Source: Nemertoderma westbladi (Eukaryota; Xenacoelomorpha; Nemertodermatida; Nemertodermatidae). Taken from it: DNA of 64,000 bases. Where the stretch lies: NCBI GenBank assembly GCA_032718475.1, contig JAUCBJ010000385.1, forward strand, positions 30,032 to 94,031, read 5' to 3'. The stretch's first letter is position 1. Every line of letters starts with the position of its first letter. Positions 1 to 9,826 of the stretch are shown here, piece after piece. Made by a program: the position numbers and the translations under genes. The notes beneath the pieces were generated by a model that was given only the letters and a program-made list of their open reading frames with translations, did not search any database and was not told the origin of the DNA.

Positions 1-332
1 GTCCCAGAATAGATAAAAGAACAACTATAACGGATGAGTGAGTTAAACCGATAAGAAATAATTTATTCTGATTCAATGAATTACATTTAAGTCTTACTCT
101 ATTCATGTATTCAATGTTAAAACAGATTTTAATTTACCGCCAAGATATAGGTAGCAGATCTAATCTGCCACCCTTTCCAGTACAAATTACATGTCTTTCA
201 ATCATTTGAATTTCCCGCGCTATGGAGCAGGGTGGCACCTTTTAGGGACTGGTTTGTTCTGGTCCAGGGGGTTCGATGTTCTTATTTTCGGTTGAGTGTA
301 TTGCTGATATTGTAATGGGGGAATGTCACCCT

Positions 333-1413
333 GCCCCCCCCCCCCCCCCCACCGGTGTTATGTTTGGTACTGGGGTTGATGTTAATATATTGGGGCCCAT
401 ACATCTATCGGCAATAACCCCCCCCCCCCCCTCCCCTGGGTATATGTTATGTCCCTGCATATTATAGTCATACTGGTGTGCTGGTACCGGTATAGGCCTA
501 TCCACTTCTTGCCTACCTACCGGTATATACGCCGCGACTTCCGGATCTAATCCCGTTGTTCGCGCTACCCTATCGCCTACACTATCTCTTCCAGCATGGC
601 CTATAGTATGTGCAGTAAGGCCTATAGTATGTCCTGCAGTCTGCCTGCAGGCCTGTGTCTTTCCGGACCGAAGTTTAACCTTCTCGAATATTCCAAGAAG
701 TCCTCCCCGCGACTACCGTACTCTCGATCGGCAGCTATATCCCGTCGGGAAGTTTCTCTTTGGTCCCCTCTCCTGTTCTCGTCCTCGTACTGGTACATCC
801 TGTACCCTTCTCCTGGTGTGTGGTGCGTCTCTCCGGGGCGACGGCAATCTCCCGGAGTTCGACCCCACTGACTCCCTAACTCCATCTCTACTACCGACGG
901 TTCGCTGTCCGTCCTCGCGCTCCGGTTGCTCGTAGCAACGCTTCTTATATTCTCTTCACTTCTTCTCTCTTCAGTGTAGCGATCCTGCTCATGAGATCTC
1001 TCTTCGACCTCCCAGTTAAACTCCACTGTTCTTCTTCTCTCTTCCGACTGACCTCATCTCGCTCGCCCGCTCCCAGCGTCAACATCTCTCTCTCTGCCCG
1101 GCTGGACCCTCCTGGGGATACTCGTCATCCCCCTACTATTCTCCGTCGTCGGGTGCCGCGGTTCACCTAACTCGCCCCGCGCATTATCACCGACGCCTGT
1201 GGGACATACTCTTCCCCCCCCCCCCCCCCCCTCTCGCCACTAATCTCCCGTGGTGGGGCGCCCGTACCACCCCCCCACTCGCCACTTCTTACTTCACTAC
1301 CTCTTACTTCGCTTCTACGCCCCTCTTGTGGGACATTCTCTGCCCCCCCCCCCCCCCCCTCTCGCCACTAATCTCCCGTGGTGGGGCGCCCCTAGCCCCC
1401 CCCCCCCCCCCCC
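333..1413. repeat. Poly-C tracts and a 129-bp tandem duplication
   Basis: Long homopolymer C runs lie at 334-350, about 418-431, 1206-1230, 1343-1360 and 1397-1413. From 1201 a unit beginning GGGACAT and containing a poly-C run, then GCCACTAATCTCCCG and GCCACTTCTTACTTC, repeats at 1330, giving two copies with a 129-bp period. Proline-rich ORFs here are by-products of the C runs. No gene is visible. Confidence 0.85.
622..1050 (-). other. Possible exon, Arg/Glu-rich hydrophilic ORF
   Basis: An open frame of about 140 codons on the minus strand, closed by TAG at 622-624 and opening after a TGA near 1051. It is rich in Arg, Glu, Ser and Gly and has no domain I recognise. It has no in-frame ATG near its start, only GTG, so it would have to be an internal or terminal exon. 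Composition is more protein-like than in the surrounding repeats, but chance is not excluded. Confidence 0.2.
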
Positions 1414-1531
1414 CACCCGCCACTTCTTACTTCACTACCTCCTACTTCGTTTCTACGCCCCTCTCTAGTCGACGCATTGTCTCTACTGCGGCTGGGTCTA
1501 TTCACCCCCGCCTCTCCCTCTACAGGCCTAT

Positions 1532-1655
1532 CAGGCTCCCGTCGGGTTGACTCACCCCTGCTGCTCCCTGCCTAACTACGTGGCCTTGCAGGCTCCCATT
1601 GGGGTGGCTCACCCCCGCTACTCCCTGCCTAACTACGTGGCCTTGCAGGCTCGTA
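1532..1655. repeat. 57-bp tandem repeat
   Basis: Units begin CAGGCTCC at 1532 and 1589, with a partial third at 1646, giving a 57-bp period. Each contains TCCCTGCCTAACTACGTGG. Non-coding. Confidence 0.85.
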
Positions 1656-1935
1656 AAACATTCGTAACGCATTCGTATAGCGTGGGAAACATTTGTATAT
1701 AACATGCGGGACGCATTCGTATAGTGTGCGGGAAACATTCGTATAAGATTAGGGGCGCATTCGTAGAATGTGCGGGATTCGAATAAGGTTCGTATTACAT
1801 TCGATATGCGAATAAAGGATGCGTATTTGGTTTGGTTTTCGCATTCGTATCGCATGGTTCATCTATGTAACATTTCAGAATGCGTTACGAATGCGTGAAA
1901 TATGCGCCATCCCATTCGTTACGAATGCGGATTTT
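1655..1935. repeat. Degenerate GCATTCGTA satellite
   Basis: The 9-mer GCATTCGTA and variants recur every 20-40 bases from 1655 to about 1800, then in inverted form (TACGAATGCG) at about 1880-1930. The result is a short-period repeat with both orientations. The minus-strand ORF across it is an artefact of the repeat. Confidence 0.7.
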
Positions 1936-1944
1936 TTACTGGGA

Positions 1945-2400
1945 TGTAACCTGCTCCTTCCCTCAATTGTTAATGTTATCGTATATTCGTTTACTGTTTT
2001 GATTAGAAAAGACCGTCTATGTAACCTGCTCCTTTCCCTCAATTGGTAAAGTTATCTTTTATTGTTTTGGCTAGAAAAGCCCTTCTCTCTAACCTGCTCC
2101 TTTCCCTTATTTGGTAAAGTGAACGTTTATTGTTTTGGTTAGAAAAGCCCGCCTCCTGTAACCTGCTCATCTCCCTTAATTTGTAATGTTATTGTTTATT
2201 GTTTTGGCTTAGAAATGCCTGTCTCTGTGACATTTAATTTTCCTCATTTAGTGATGTGACCGTTTATTGCTTTGGTTATAAAAGGCCGCCTCTGTAACCC
2301 ATTGTAAAAGTGATCATTTATTGTTTTGGTTAGAAAATCCGGCCTCTCTAACCTGCTCCTTTCCATCAATTGGTAATTGTTTTTGGCTATAAAATGATAG
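1945..2400 (-). repeat. Tandem array of dispersed repeat R1 (about 7 units)
   Basis: Seven diverged units of about 54-72 bp start with TAACCTGCTCCTTTCC near 1947, 2019, 2090, 2158, 2226, 2293 and 2347, and contain TTTATTGTTTTGG and AGAAAAG. Read on the minus strand the unit is CTAACCAAAACAATAAA followed by GGAAAGGAGCAGGTTA, the core of the R1 repeat also seen at 9472, 12841, 29936 and 60484. Here the core alone is tandemly amplified. Confidence 0.8.
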
Positions 2401-2464
2401 TGTTTTGCTACGTCATATGGTAATCGATTATCGACAACAACCATAAACTATTAAATTAGGAGTC

Positions 2465-2730
2465 TTTTACCACAGGCACAGGTGCATATGGAAATCTATC
2501 TCAGAGTGAAAAACGGAGAAGAGGAATCATGGAATTTTGAATGTTTTGCCACAAGTATTGTAAATTAAACTGACTGACAGTCCAGAAGTCAACAAATGTT
2601 GAATGTTTTGGCACAGGCATAGTGAAATCAACTGTCCGACAGTCCAGAAATAAAGCATTGAATGTTTTGGCACAGGCATGCTGGTTTATGTGACGACAGT
2701 CCAGAAATCAGCAGTTTGACAGTTTGAAGA
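2465..2730. repeat. About 63-bp tandem repeat, 3 units
   Basis: GAATGTTTTGGCACAGGCAT and GACAGTCCAGAAATC alternate three times between about 2530 and 2725, with a period of about 62-66 bp and moderate divergence. A partial unit lies at 2465. Between 2730 and 3200 nothing else is visible except the palindromes at 3032 and 3096-3115. Confidence 0.75.
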
Positions 2731-3214
2731 AATGCATACATAAAAAGTATTTCAGAGGACAACAAAAGTCATTGTGCACAATTCGTAAAAAAAAGGCGGA
2801 CAAACAAGTCAAAATAACACGGACATAAAAAATCAATGCCTTTTAAATGTCAGACGTTTTACTAAGAAATAATAAGTTTTGCATAACCGCTGATAACCAT
2901 TATTTTATTTTATTATTTTTTTGTGCAAATGTTTCTTTGAAACATAGCCTACAGTATGGGCAGTTGTGTCTGTCTGACTGCTGGACTGTTTACTTCAATT
3001 CACAATTTCTAAATTTCAATGTTTCAAATGTTGGTACCGGTACTGCACTGCATTGCAGCATTATATTATTAACGGTACCTATCTCAATATCTCTGTAGGC
3101 CTACCGGTAGGCCTATCTGAGTTCAGGAGTAGTTGGTTCTGAAGTTTATAGGTTTAGGCGTTAATACACCCCAAATACTGAAATACAGTATAAAACATAA
3201 ATCCCATAGCCTAA

Positions 3215-3688
3215 GGGGTGCATGTAAAGAGCGGACTGCGGATTGCCAAAATCCGCGCGGTCAATTTCAATTATCGACTTCCAAACTAAGAATCCGCTCT
3301 TTTGTTGTCTGGACAAATGGCGGACTGAAGCCGGTAAATTGTAACCTGATTGGCTCAATCATTTACATAGGCTGAAAGGGAACTTAAAGAATGAATCATC
3401 CCATTGGCTTTTAAATGTTTACCATTGTGCAATACTATAATACAGGAAATAATTATCCCATACAGTAAGTATACGTGGACTGTTGATTAAGGGCCTACTA
3501 TACTGCTATATATAATCAATAATCAATGCGGCCCCCATGTAAATGATTGAGCCAATCAGGTTACAATTTACCGGCTTCAGTCCGCCATTTGTCCAGACAA
3601 CAAAGAGCGGATTGTTAGTTTGGAAGTCGATAATTCAAATTGACCGCGCGGATTTTGGCAATCCGCAGTCCGCTCTTTACATGCACCC
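3215..3688. mobile_element. Fold-back MITE with TAA target duplication (Harbinger-like)
   Basis: Two arms of about 155 bp (3215-3369 and 3535-3688) are inverted repeats of each other around a roughly 165-bp centre. The termini are GGGGTGCATGTAAAGAGCGG on the left and its complement on the right, with one extra G on the left. TAA flanks both ends (3212-3214, 3689-3691), the 3-bp target duplication usual for PIF/Harbinger elements. No transposase is present. The right end is only 67 bp before the PRKRIP1-like ATG. Confidence 0.8.
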
Positions 3689-3758
3689 TAACCTCAGGCC
3701 TGAAGGCTGTACTGCTGTAAGGGATTGGTGGTTTAAGATTTTAAAAATATATGAAAAA

Positions 3759-4598
3759 ATGGCTTCGGAAGAAGTAACTTACGAGAACGTGGATGAATTC
3801 TGTTTGATTCGACGGAAAAAGTTTGAGAAAAAACAGAAAGAAAAGGAGGAATTCCGTTTGATAAAGACTGCAACGGACGAGCAGCGGATGAAACTGGAGC
3901 GATTAATGAGCGACCCGAGTAAACCCGTACACATCCCGGAGCCGAGGGCCTCGAGGAAACCGCGAGAACCCCCGAAGTTTATCCACAACGTGATGGGATC
4001 GAGTGCGGGAGCCGGAAGCGCCGAGTTCCATCTGTACCGGGCGATGCGACGCCGTGAGGTGAACCGGCAGGAGTGGATGGAACGGCAGTCGGAGCGGGAT
4101 GCGTTGGACGCACAGTGGGAGGAACGGGTGCGGGACAATCGGGAGAGGGAGGAAGAGAGAACAGCGAGGAGAAGGGAGAAACGGTTAAAGAAGAAAAGGG
4201 GAGGAAAGAAGAGGATGTTGGATGGGGGTAAAGGGAAGGGTGGTTGTAAAGTGGAGGGCGGAGAGTCTACTGGGCCGGAACCATCTGAGGATGGGGAAAG
4301 TGATGCCGCCGATAATATTGACTCAAATAACGGCACCGCCGATAATATTGACTCAAATGTCGCCGCCGATAATATTGACTCAAATAACGGCGCCAATAAT
4401 ATCGACTCAAATCGCGGCGCCAATAATATTGACTCAAATAACGCCGCCAAAATTATTGACTCAAGTAATGGCACCGCCGATAATATTGACTCAAATGTCG
4501 CCGCCGATAATATTGACTCAAATAACGGCGCCAATGTTATTCACTTAAATCACACCGCCAATAATATTGATGAGTCAACTTATACTAATACATTATAA
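3759..4598 (+). CDS. PRKRIP1: PRKRIP1-like protein with a C-terminal NIDSN repeat tail
   Basis: 279 residues, one exon. Residues 40-150 match PRKR-interacting protein 1, a DUF1168 protein found in activated spliceosomes: a KLERLM segment, the family signature VMGSSAGAGS at 78-87, EFHLYR, then a long charged helix ending in a basic RRREKRLKKK stretch that should act as a nuclear signal. Human PRKRIP1 is 184 residues; the extra length is a tail at about 183-272 made of imperfect 9-11-residue repeats around DNIDSN, encoded by a 27-30-bp minisatellite at 4305-4570. I chose ATG 3759 because it follows the MITE, has A at -3 and G at +4, and the frame upstream runs into the MITE. An upstream ATG at 3751 opens an 8-codon frame overlapping this start. 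AATAAA lies at 4706-4711. Confidence 0.87.
   Translation: MASEEVTYENVDEFCLIRRKKFEKKQKEKEEFRLIKTATDEQRMKLERLMSDPSKPVHIPEPRASRKPREPPKFIHNVMGSSAGAGSAEFHLYRAMRRREVNRQEWMERQSERDALDAQWEERVRDNREREEERTARRREKRLKKKRGGKKRMLDGGKGKGGCKVEGGESTGPEPSEDGESDAADNIDSNNGTADNIDSNVAADNIDSNNGANNIDSNRGANNIDSNNAAKIIDSSNGTADNIDSNVAADNIDSNNGANVIHLNHTANNIDESTYTNTL
4305..4570 (+). repeat. In-frame 27-30-bp minisatellite in PRKRIP1-like CDS
   Basis: Eight to nine units contain AATATTGACTCAAAT with variable GCC/GGC codons between. All unit lengths are multiples of three, so the frame is kept. It encodes the acidic/asparagine-rich tail. Opposite-strand frames here are shadows. Confidence 0.85.
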
Positions 4599-4705
4599 AT
4601 ATAAATAGTTTAGTCGTTTTTTTGTATTGTGAATTAAATTGTTTGCATATGATATTTATTGTATGTCTATATAACCTTTTATTTGCTAAGATTTATTGTA
4701 AACCT

Positions 4706-4711
4706 AATAAA
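4706..4711 (+). terminator. Candidate polyadenylation signal
   Basis: AATAAA about 110 bp after the PRKRIP1-like stop codon. Confidence 0.5.
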
Positions 4712-4937
4712 AATGACATTAATTATAATTATATTTCTGGAAAATCAAATGAACCCAAGCAAAAGTGGTCAAACACAGTGGCGTTGGACGTTTTTGGCGC
4801 GTTTCTACCACAACATTCTACAAAATTATAAATATTTATTGCATGGTAAATAATGTAGAATATTATTTTCACCTAGTGTCTTTATTCACATGCCCCCGCC
4901 CCCCCCCCCCACACCAAATTTTTCTACAAATCTTAAT

Positions 4938-6725
4938 GAGATTGCATGGAATTTGAAACATAGATAGTTTCACCTCCCTCCTCCTTGCTGGGTGAGCCAG
5001 AATTTTTATTTTCGCTTTCATTCTTTAGCAACAAGCGTTTGAAAAAAGTGTCTCAGACGAAATTGCACCAGTTACACTGTACTTATTCTTCACCCTTAAA
5101 TACTGATTTGTTGGAAAGCTGGTTGTGCAAGGATTCCAAATATGTAACACAATCTAAATTTCGTCGTAAAATAGCTGATCTATCGTGACCAGAGAGCCAG
5201 AACAACAATGTGGTTACGGGAAAAATGCAAAAAACCTTGTGATTTCCCTCTATATGGATCCCGTCTCCTAATTTTTTCGACAGAGGTCAGGGAAGATACA
5301 ATGATACATTTTATAATAGTGGCTAGAATTCAGAATAAATTTTGTTTGAAAAAAACTGTTTCTTTCGTTATTTTCCAAAGAGGCAAAACAACACATACTG
5401 AAATTTAACATAAACTCTATTCGGTGTGTGTTGTTTTACCTCTAGGAGTTTGTCACAGAAACAGAACAACTCACATCATTCCTCGACTATTGAATGGTGT
5501 TTATTATGGTAAAGTATGATAGATATTTAAATATCGCAAACGAACTTTCGCACATTACATTTCCATGCTGCTCTATTGAATATTTTTCGCCCTTTGCCAG
5601 GCTTCCTCATATGTTTCCCTATGACGTCATTGATATACCTAGACAAATTTGGACTAGGATCATCCTCATCGTCACTATAACTAGATGTGGAATATAATTT
5701 AACTCTGTAAACTCCAAGTCATCAACATACTCCATTTGTACATCGGCATCACCTGCTGGTGAATTCTCAATTGAGCACATGTGATTTAAATGGTAATTTA
5801 TATAAATAGCTCTACTCCGTTGTTATAACTAATTTTAAAATAAGTAATTATATTAATTTAGATTTGATTCAATATCAATACTAACATTATTTAAAAATAA
5901 AATAGATTATGATTAAAAGTTATTTTTCGATGAGTTGTTATTTGCTGTGTTTTTGTCCACGCGGCAAAAGCGCGACAAAATCGCGGCAGTGAAAGAAATA
6001 TGGTTCCAAAAAACGAGGCCATAATGCATGAGTAGCTACGTAATAGTATGATTAATGAGGTATTGAGTTGTTGCCAAGCTACGTATGGAATAAAGGAAAT
6101 ATTCCAGAATATGTTGTATTTATTTAATAGAATAAAATAGCCTCGCTCATATGCAAAACCACGCACTTTTAAAAGCTCATATTTCGAAATTTAGATTGTG
6201 ATACATAATTGGAATCCTTGCACGCCCAGCTTTCCAACAAATCACTATAAGGGTGAAGAATAAATACGGTATAACTGGTGGACTTTCGTCGGAGACACTT
6301 TTAAAATTACAAAACAAATAAGAATATTAATTTAATAAAACACAACGCGTTTCGAATATTTAATTTGTCATCAGGTGTAAATTAATCTAAATATAAATGA
6401 CTACTGTAACACAGTTTATGCGATAAGCCTTTAAAACAGTATTTAATCAAAAACAGTATTTAAAGAATTTAAAACATTATTGAAGCATTATTTAAAGTAT
6501 TTAACCCGTGTACAGTATTCATTTAGATTAATTTATCACCTGATGACGAATTAAATATTCGAAACGCGTTGTGTTTTATTAAATTAATATGCTTAATTAA
6601 TTTCGAAATGTTAACTCTTACTTTTTTAAAAGCTTATAGCTAAAGAATGAGGCAAAAATATAAATTCTATCTCACCCAGGAAGGAGGAGGGAGGTGAAAC
6701 TATCTGTTTCAAATTTCATGCAATC
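4938..6725. repeat. Long inverted repeat, family B
   Basis: The left arm (about 4938-5166) and the right arm (about 6183-6725) are inverted copies. Shared landmarks are GAGATTGCATG, TTTCACCTCCCTCCTCCTT, GGTGAG, TTGTTGGAAAGCTGG and GCAAGGATTCC. The right arm is interrupted by the MITE at 6324-6590. Related family B copies lie at 16681-16868 and 32440-32850. The 5170-6000 spacer and the 4600-4930 and 6725-6838 flanks show no gene. Confidence 0.75.
6324..6590. mobile_element. Palindromic MITE nested in family B repeat
   Basis: Terminal arms of about 65 bp begin ATATTAATTTAATAAAACAC and contain AACGCGTTTCGAAT and CATCAGGTG, with the inverted partner at 6522-6590. It splits a family B copy whose two halves lie at 6183-6310 and 6600-6725. 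Total length 267 bp, no coding capacity. Confidence 0.75.
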
Positions 6726-7161
6726 TCATCCCTGCTACATCATCATACAGTAGAATAGGATGGAATGTGCGGCATTTACCTCTCTTATGTGCTGCTGGTC
6801 ACATTTAGAATAAATTGAATAGTAAAGGTATAAACCAAATTTAATTTACATATTTACAAAGATCAATCTCAAGGTATGATCAAAGTTTATTTTACTAACA
6901 TTGTAATTATTTATGTTATATCAACATATAGTTATATTGATATAAGATAAAGATAAATCGACTTCCTATACAAATAATTACATCGATTTAGTTAGTGATT
7001 TATATTAATCTTCCCCTTTGTTGTTACCCTTTATAAAGAGATTACTCAATAACCGCGTAACGACAGTTTTTTTAATGTCATTAATTATTTTATTAATGGT
7101 GTATATTCAAGAAGTTTAGGAAAATATATTATTATAAGTTCAGTAAGAATTCAATTAGATA

Positions 7162-8523
7162 ATGTCTGGTACTGAAAATGCATCTTTTGACATGGAGAAA
7201 ATTATAGCATCTAAAAACCGCCAACATGATAGTTCAGATAAAGCTGACGAAAACGACGAAATCACCGACTACGAGGAACTTCAAGCTAATTGCTACATGT
7301 CTATTGCAAATCCAGCAGTCGATGATTCAATCACGAACGTGTCAATCAAGAATGGGGTAGCAGTGAGTGGAGCTAAACATTCCACAGGGTCAGTAAATAT
7401 GATATACGACTGGCACAGTGAGAAAGAAAAAGCAGATCAACCAGTTCTCAATGATCGAGATAAAATGAAGATCCAATCAAAATGTTGGAAGATTGGGTTA
7501 AGTCTTGGAATAATTGCTGTAATTATCGGATTGGGTATAAATATTGCTATATTTATTATTGGTTTAGAAGAAATAGGAAAGAAGTTTACAGCACAAGAAA
7601 ACATATTAACTGAAAATATGAGTGAACAGTACAGGAATATAAAAGAGGAATTGATTGAACAAGGTGAGGTCTTACAACAACAGCTGAAAGCCCAAAGTAT
7701 CGCACTGGAAAACCAGCTGAATGATCAAGGAAATATGCTAGGAAACAGTCTCATCGAACAAACAGATATTGTTAATAATACGTTAAACGAAATGGAAGAT
7801 TCTATCGTTATTACATTATCGCAACTGAAAGTTGATATATTAGAGAGTCTGGGAAAGTTACGTCCGAATCAATTCTGTTCTGTTTTACAATATAATAACA
7901 CAGCGAGAGTCTACGAGCTTTATGACGCGAATAAAGGCCTAAATGGTTACATCCGATGCGACACCACGGTGCCTAATGGACCCTGGATCGTTATTCAGAG
8001 ACGTGTTGATGGAAAGCAGGACTTCTATTTGGATTGGAGACATTACGTGTTCGGGTTTGGAGATTTGAATCATGAATTCTGGTTTGGGTTACAAAACATT
8101 CACGAGTTAAGCGTCAAGGGAGTGAAGTTAAGAATTGATATTTGGTGGAATGGAATTTACCGATATGCTCAATACCAGCACTTCCAAATCGGTTCAGCTG
8201 CGGGTAACTTCACTCTGGGTATATCAGGTTATGATGGGACCGCCGGTGACTCCATACTTTACGGTAGTCCTGGAGACAACGCCTACCTTTACGGTCAGCC
8301 TTTCAGCACCCCCGACAGAGACAATGACGAATGTGTGTGTAACTGCGCGGAGTTTAGGAATGGTTCGTGGTGGTATAATCAATGTTCCGCCTGTGGTCTA
8401 AATGGTGTCTACGGTGCCGGGAACGCAAAGGGACCGCGTTGGACGACTTTCACCGGGACAGAATCAGCAGACCGAGTGGAGATGAAGATTACACCCCCCA
8501 GTACACAATATAGTTACTGGTAG
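7162..8523 (+). CDS. Type II transmembrane fibrinogen-related receptor, copy A
   Basis: 453 residues, one exon. An N-terminal cytoplasmic part (1-108) has no signal peptide. One membrane segment at about 111-135 (GLSLGIIAVIIG) is followed by a Gln/Glu-rich coiled-coil stalk (about 140-232) and a complete fibrinogen C-terminal domain (239-446). The domain has the expected cysteines, a WIVIQRR strand, the calcium-site motif DRDND (385-389) followed by NCAE, and WWYNQC (403-408). The tail holds two tyrosine motifs, YEEL at 37-40 and YMSI at 45-48, spaced four residues apart: like an ITAM but shorter. Such domains in invertebrates often bind acetylated sugars or mediate immune and self/non-self recognition; ligand and function here are unknown. 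It ends in TAG at 8521-8523. The near-identical paralogue starts at 17205. Confidence 0.92.
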   Translation: MSGTENASFDMEKIIASKNRQHDSSDKADENDEITDYEELQANCYMSIANPAVDDSITNVSIKNGVAVSGAKHSTGSVNMIYDWHSEKEKADQPVLNDRDKMKIQSKCWKIGLSLGIIAVIIGLGINIAIFIIGLEEIGKKFTAQENILTENMSEQYRNIKEELIEQGEVLQQQLKAQSIALENQLNDQGNMLGNSLIEQTDIVNNTLNEMEDSIVITLSQLKVDILESLGKLRPNQFCSVLQYNNTARVYELYDANKGLNGYIRCDTTVPNGPWIVIQRRVDGKQDFYLDWRHYVFGFGDLNHEFWFGLQNIHELSVKGVKLRIDIWWNGIYRYAQYQHFQIGSAAGNFTLGISGYDGTAGDSILYGSPGDNAYLYGQPFSTPDRDNDECVCNCAEFRNGSWWYNQCSACGLNGVYGAGNAKGPRWTTFTGTESADRVEMKITPPSTQYSYW

Positions 8524-8750
8524 GGCCCGCAGTTTCATAAATTAATCTATCAGTAAAATAGATTAAGATGGTAATTTTATATTAATTCGTGCAAAATATT
8601 TATTTAAACTGAATTTACTTTTACATGATACACCAGCAGTAAACATGAATGAATATACTATTTTAGCTCGAGACAGAGGTGAGACTAAATGACTACACAT
8701 TACAATCTCGGCGAATTTTTATCTCGCCTCGATGTGAAATGATCAATTAA

Positions 8751-9467
8751 GGGGGGGGTACACCATTTTCGGACAACTCTTCGATTTATCACTCTCAGCG
8801 TTTCAAAATTGTTTGGTTTTGGCTATAATTTGGAATATAGGTGCCTAAGATGCTATTCTACATGACAGGTTAGAAAATTTTTATTTTTCGCTATTTAATA
8901 TTAGTTAATACTAGTTAACAGCAAAAAAAACTTGGTTGCGCTTAAAACCCTAAGGCTTTTACAGTTTTGAATCTAATCACATGAAAGTTTTTTTATATGA
9001 TAGACCAAAGATGGGGCAACATAACTATCAGGTGAAATTTTGTAAAAATAATTCTGCACCGCTAGGTGGCGCTGCAAATTTATGCCAAATTTTTAGGTTT
9101 GTTATAAATAGTATTAAATTTTATTAACAAATAATTTCGAAAAGTTGTCTGATACTTTTATGCAGGGTGGCTATGTAGACAGCCACAGAAAGTTTCAGAC
9201 TAATTACACAAAAATTGTAGAAGTAGTAGGGTTTCGAAGTTGACAATTTCATAAAAAAAATATTTTGAGATAATCGACCTTTCATTATACATAGTAATAG
9301 TAATTTCAATAGGAATCCCTAAATGGAAATTGTTATAACTTAAAAACTAAAAGAGCTATTAAATAGCGGTTTTCAGCTTTAGAAACACCATTCAATGGTG
9401 CATTATAATAGATAATAAAAAAAAATTCGACATATTTTTGACCAAAATGGTGTACCCCCCCCCCCCC
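8751..9467. mobile_element. TTAA-flanked non-autonomous DNA element, copy A
   Basis: 717 bp with inverted ends: a G run then TACACCATTTT at the left, AAAATGGTGTA then a C run at the right. TTAA lies on both sides (8747-8750 and 9468-9471). The flanks join into the R1 repeat (GGCGAATT before, GGGAAGGG and CTAACCAAAAC after), so R1 gives the empty site. A TTAA target duplication is typical of piggyBac-type elements, but no transposase is present and the class is tentative. Confidence 0.7.
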
Positions 9468-9471
9468 TTAA

Positions 9472-9826
9472 GGGAAGGGAGCGGCACGTTATTCTAACCA
9501 AAACATTAAACTAATAGTCAATAGAAAGTCTAATATATCTAGGTTGTAACAAGACCGTCAAGTAAAAGTCAGCAATTGCGAACAAAACAACAATAAAAAA
9601 CACTGTGTCCCTATTGTACAAGGTTTTATTTTATTTTATCTTTCCGATAGGCTTTGCCTGTTAACATTTTAATTTAATCTACCGTTCTTGTAATTTCGTG
9701 GAATTTCGGACACTATTAATATTGGCCTAATCTAATTAGATAATATTCTTGGAATAGCAAACCAATACAAGTAGCACATGAATGAAACGAAATGAAACAA
9801 AAAACAGTTTTAATTTTGCCAGAACA
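9472..9826 (+). repeat. R1 fragment and non-coding spacer, copy A
   Basis: Positions 9472-9525 carry the R1 core (GTTATTCTAACCAAAAC). The remaining sequence to the minisatellite is AT-rich and without a convincing gene. Confidence 0.6.

Noticed and set aside
3543-3758. N-terminal extension of the PRKRIP1-like protein
   Set aside because: These 72 codons run through the right arm of the MITE and its flank, and the family homology starts after the ATG at 3759.
6515-6600. Possible hammerhead ribozyme (CTGATGA ... GAAAC) in the MITE arms
   Set aside because: The conserved boxes are there, but a stem II pairing CGAAT with ATTCG uses up the required G before AAA, and no proper stem III or cleavage site follows. 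It would need a covariance-model search.
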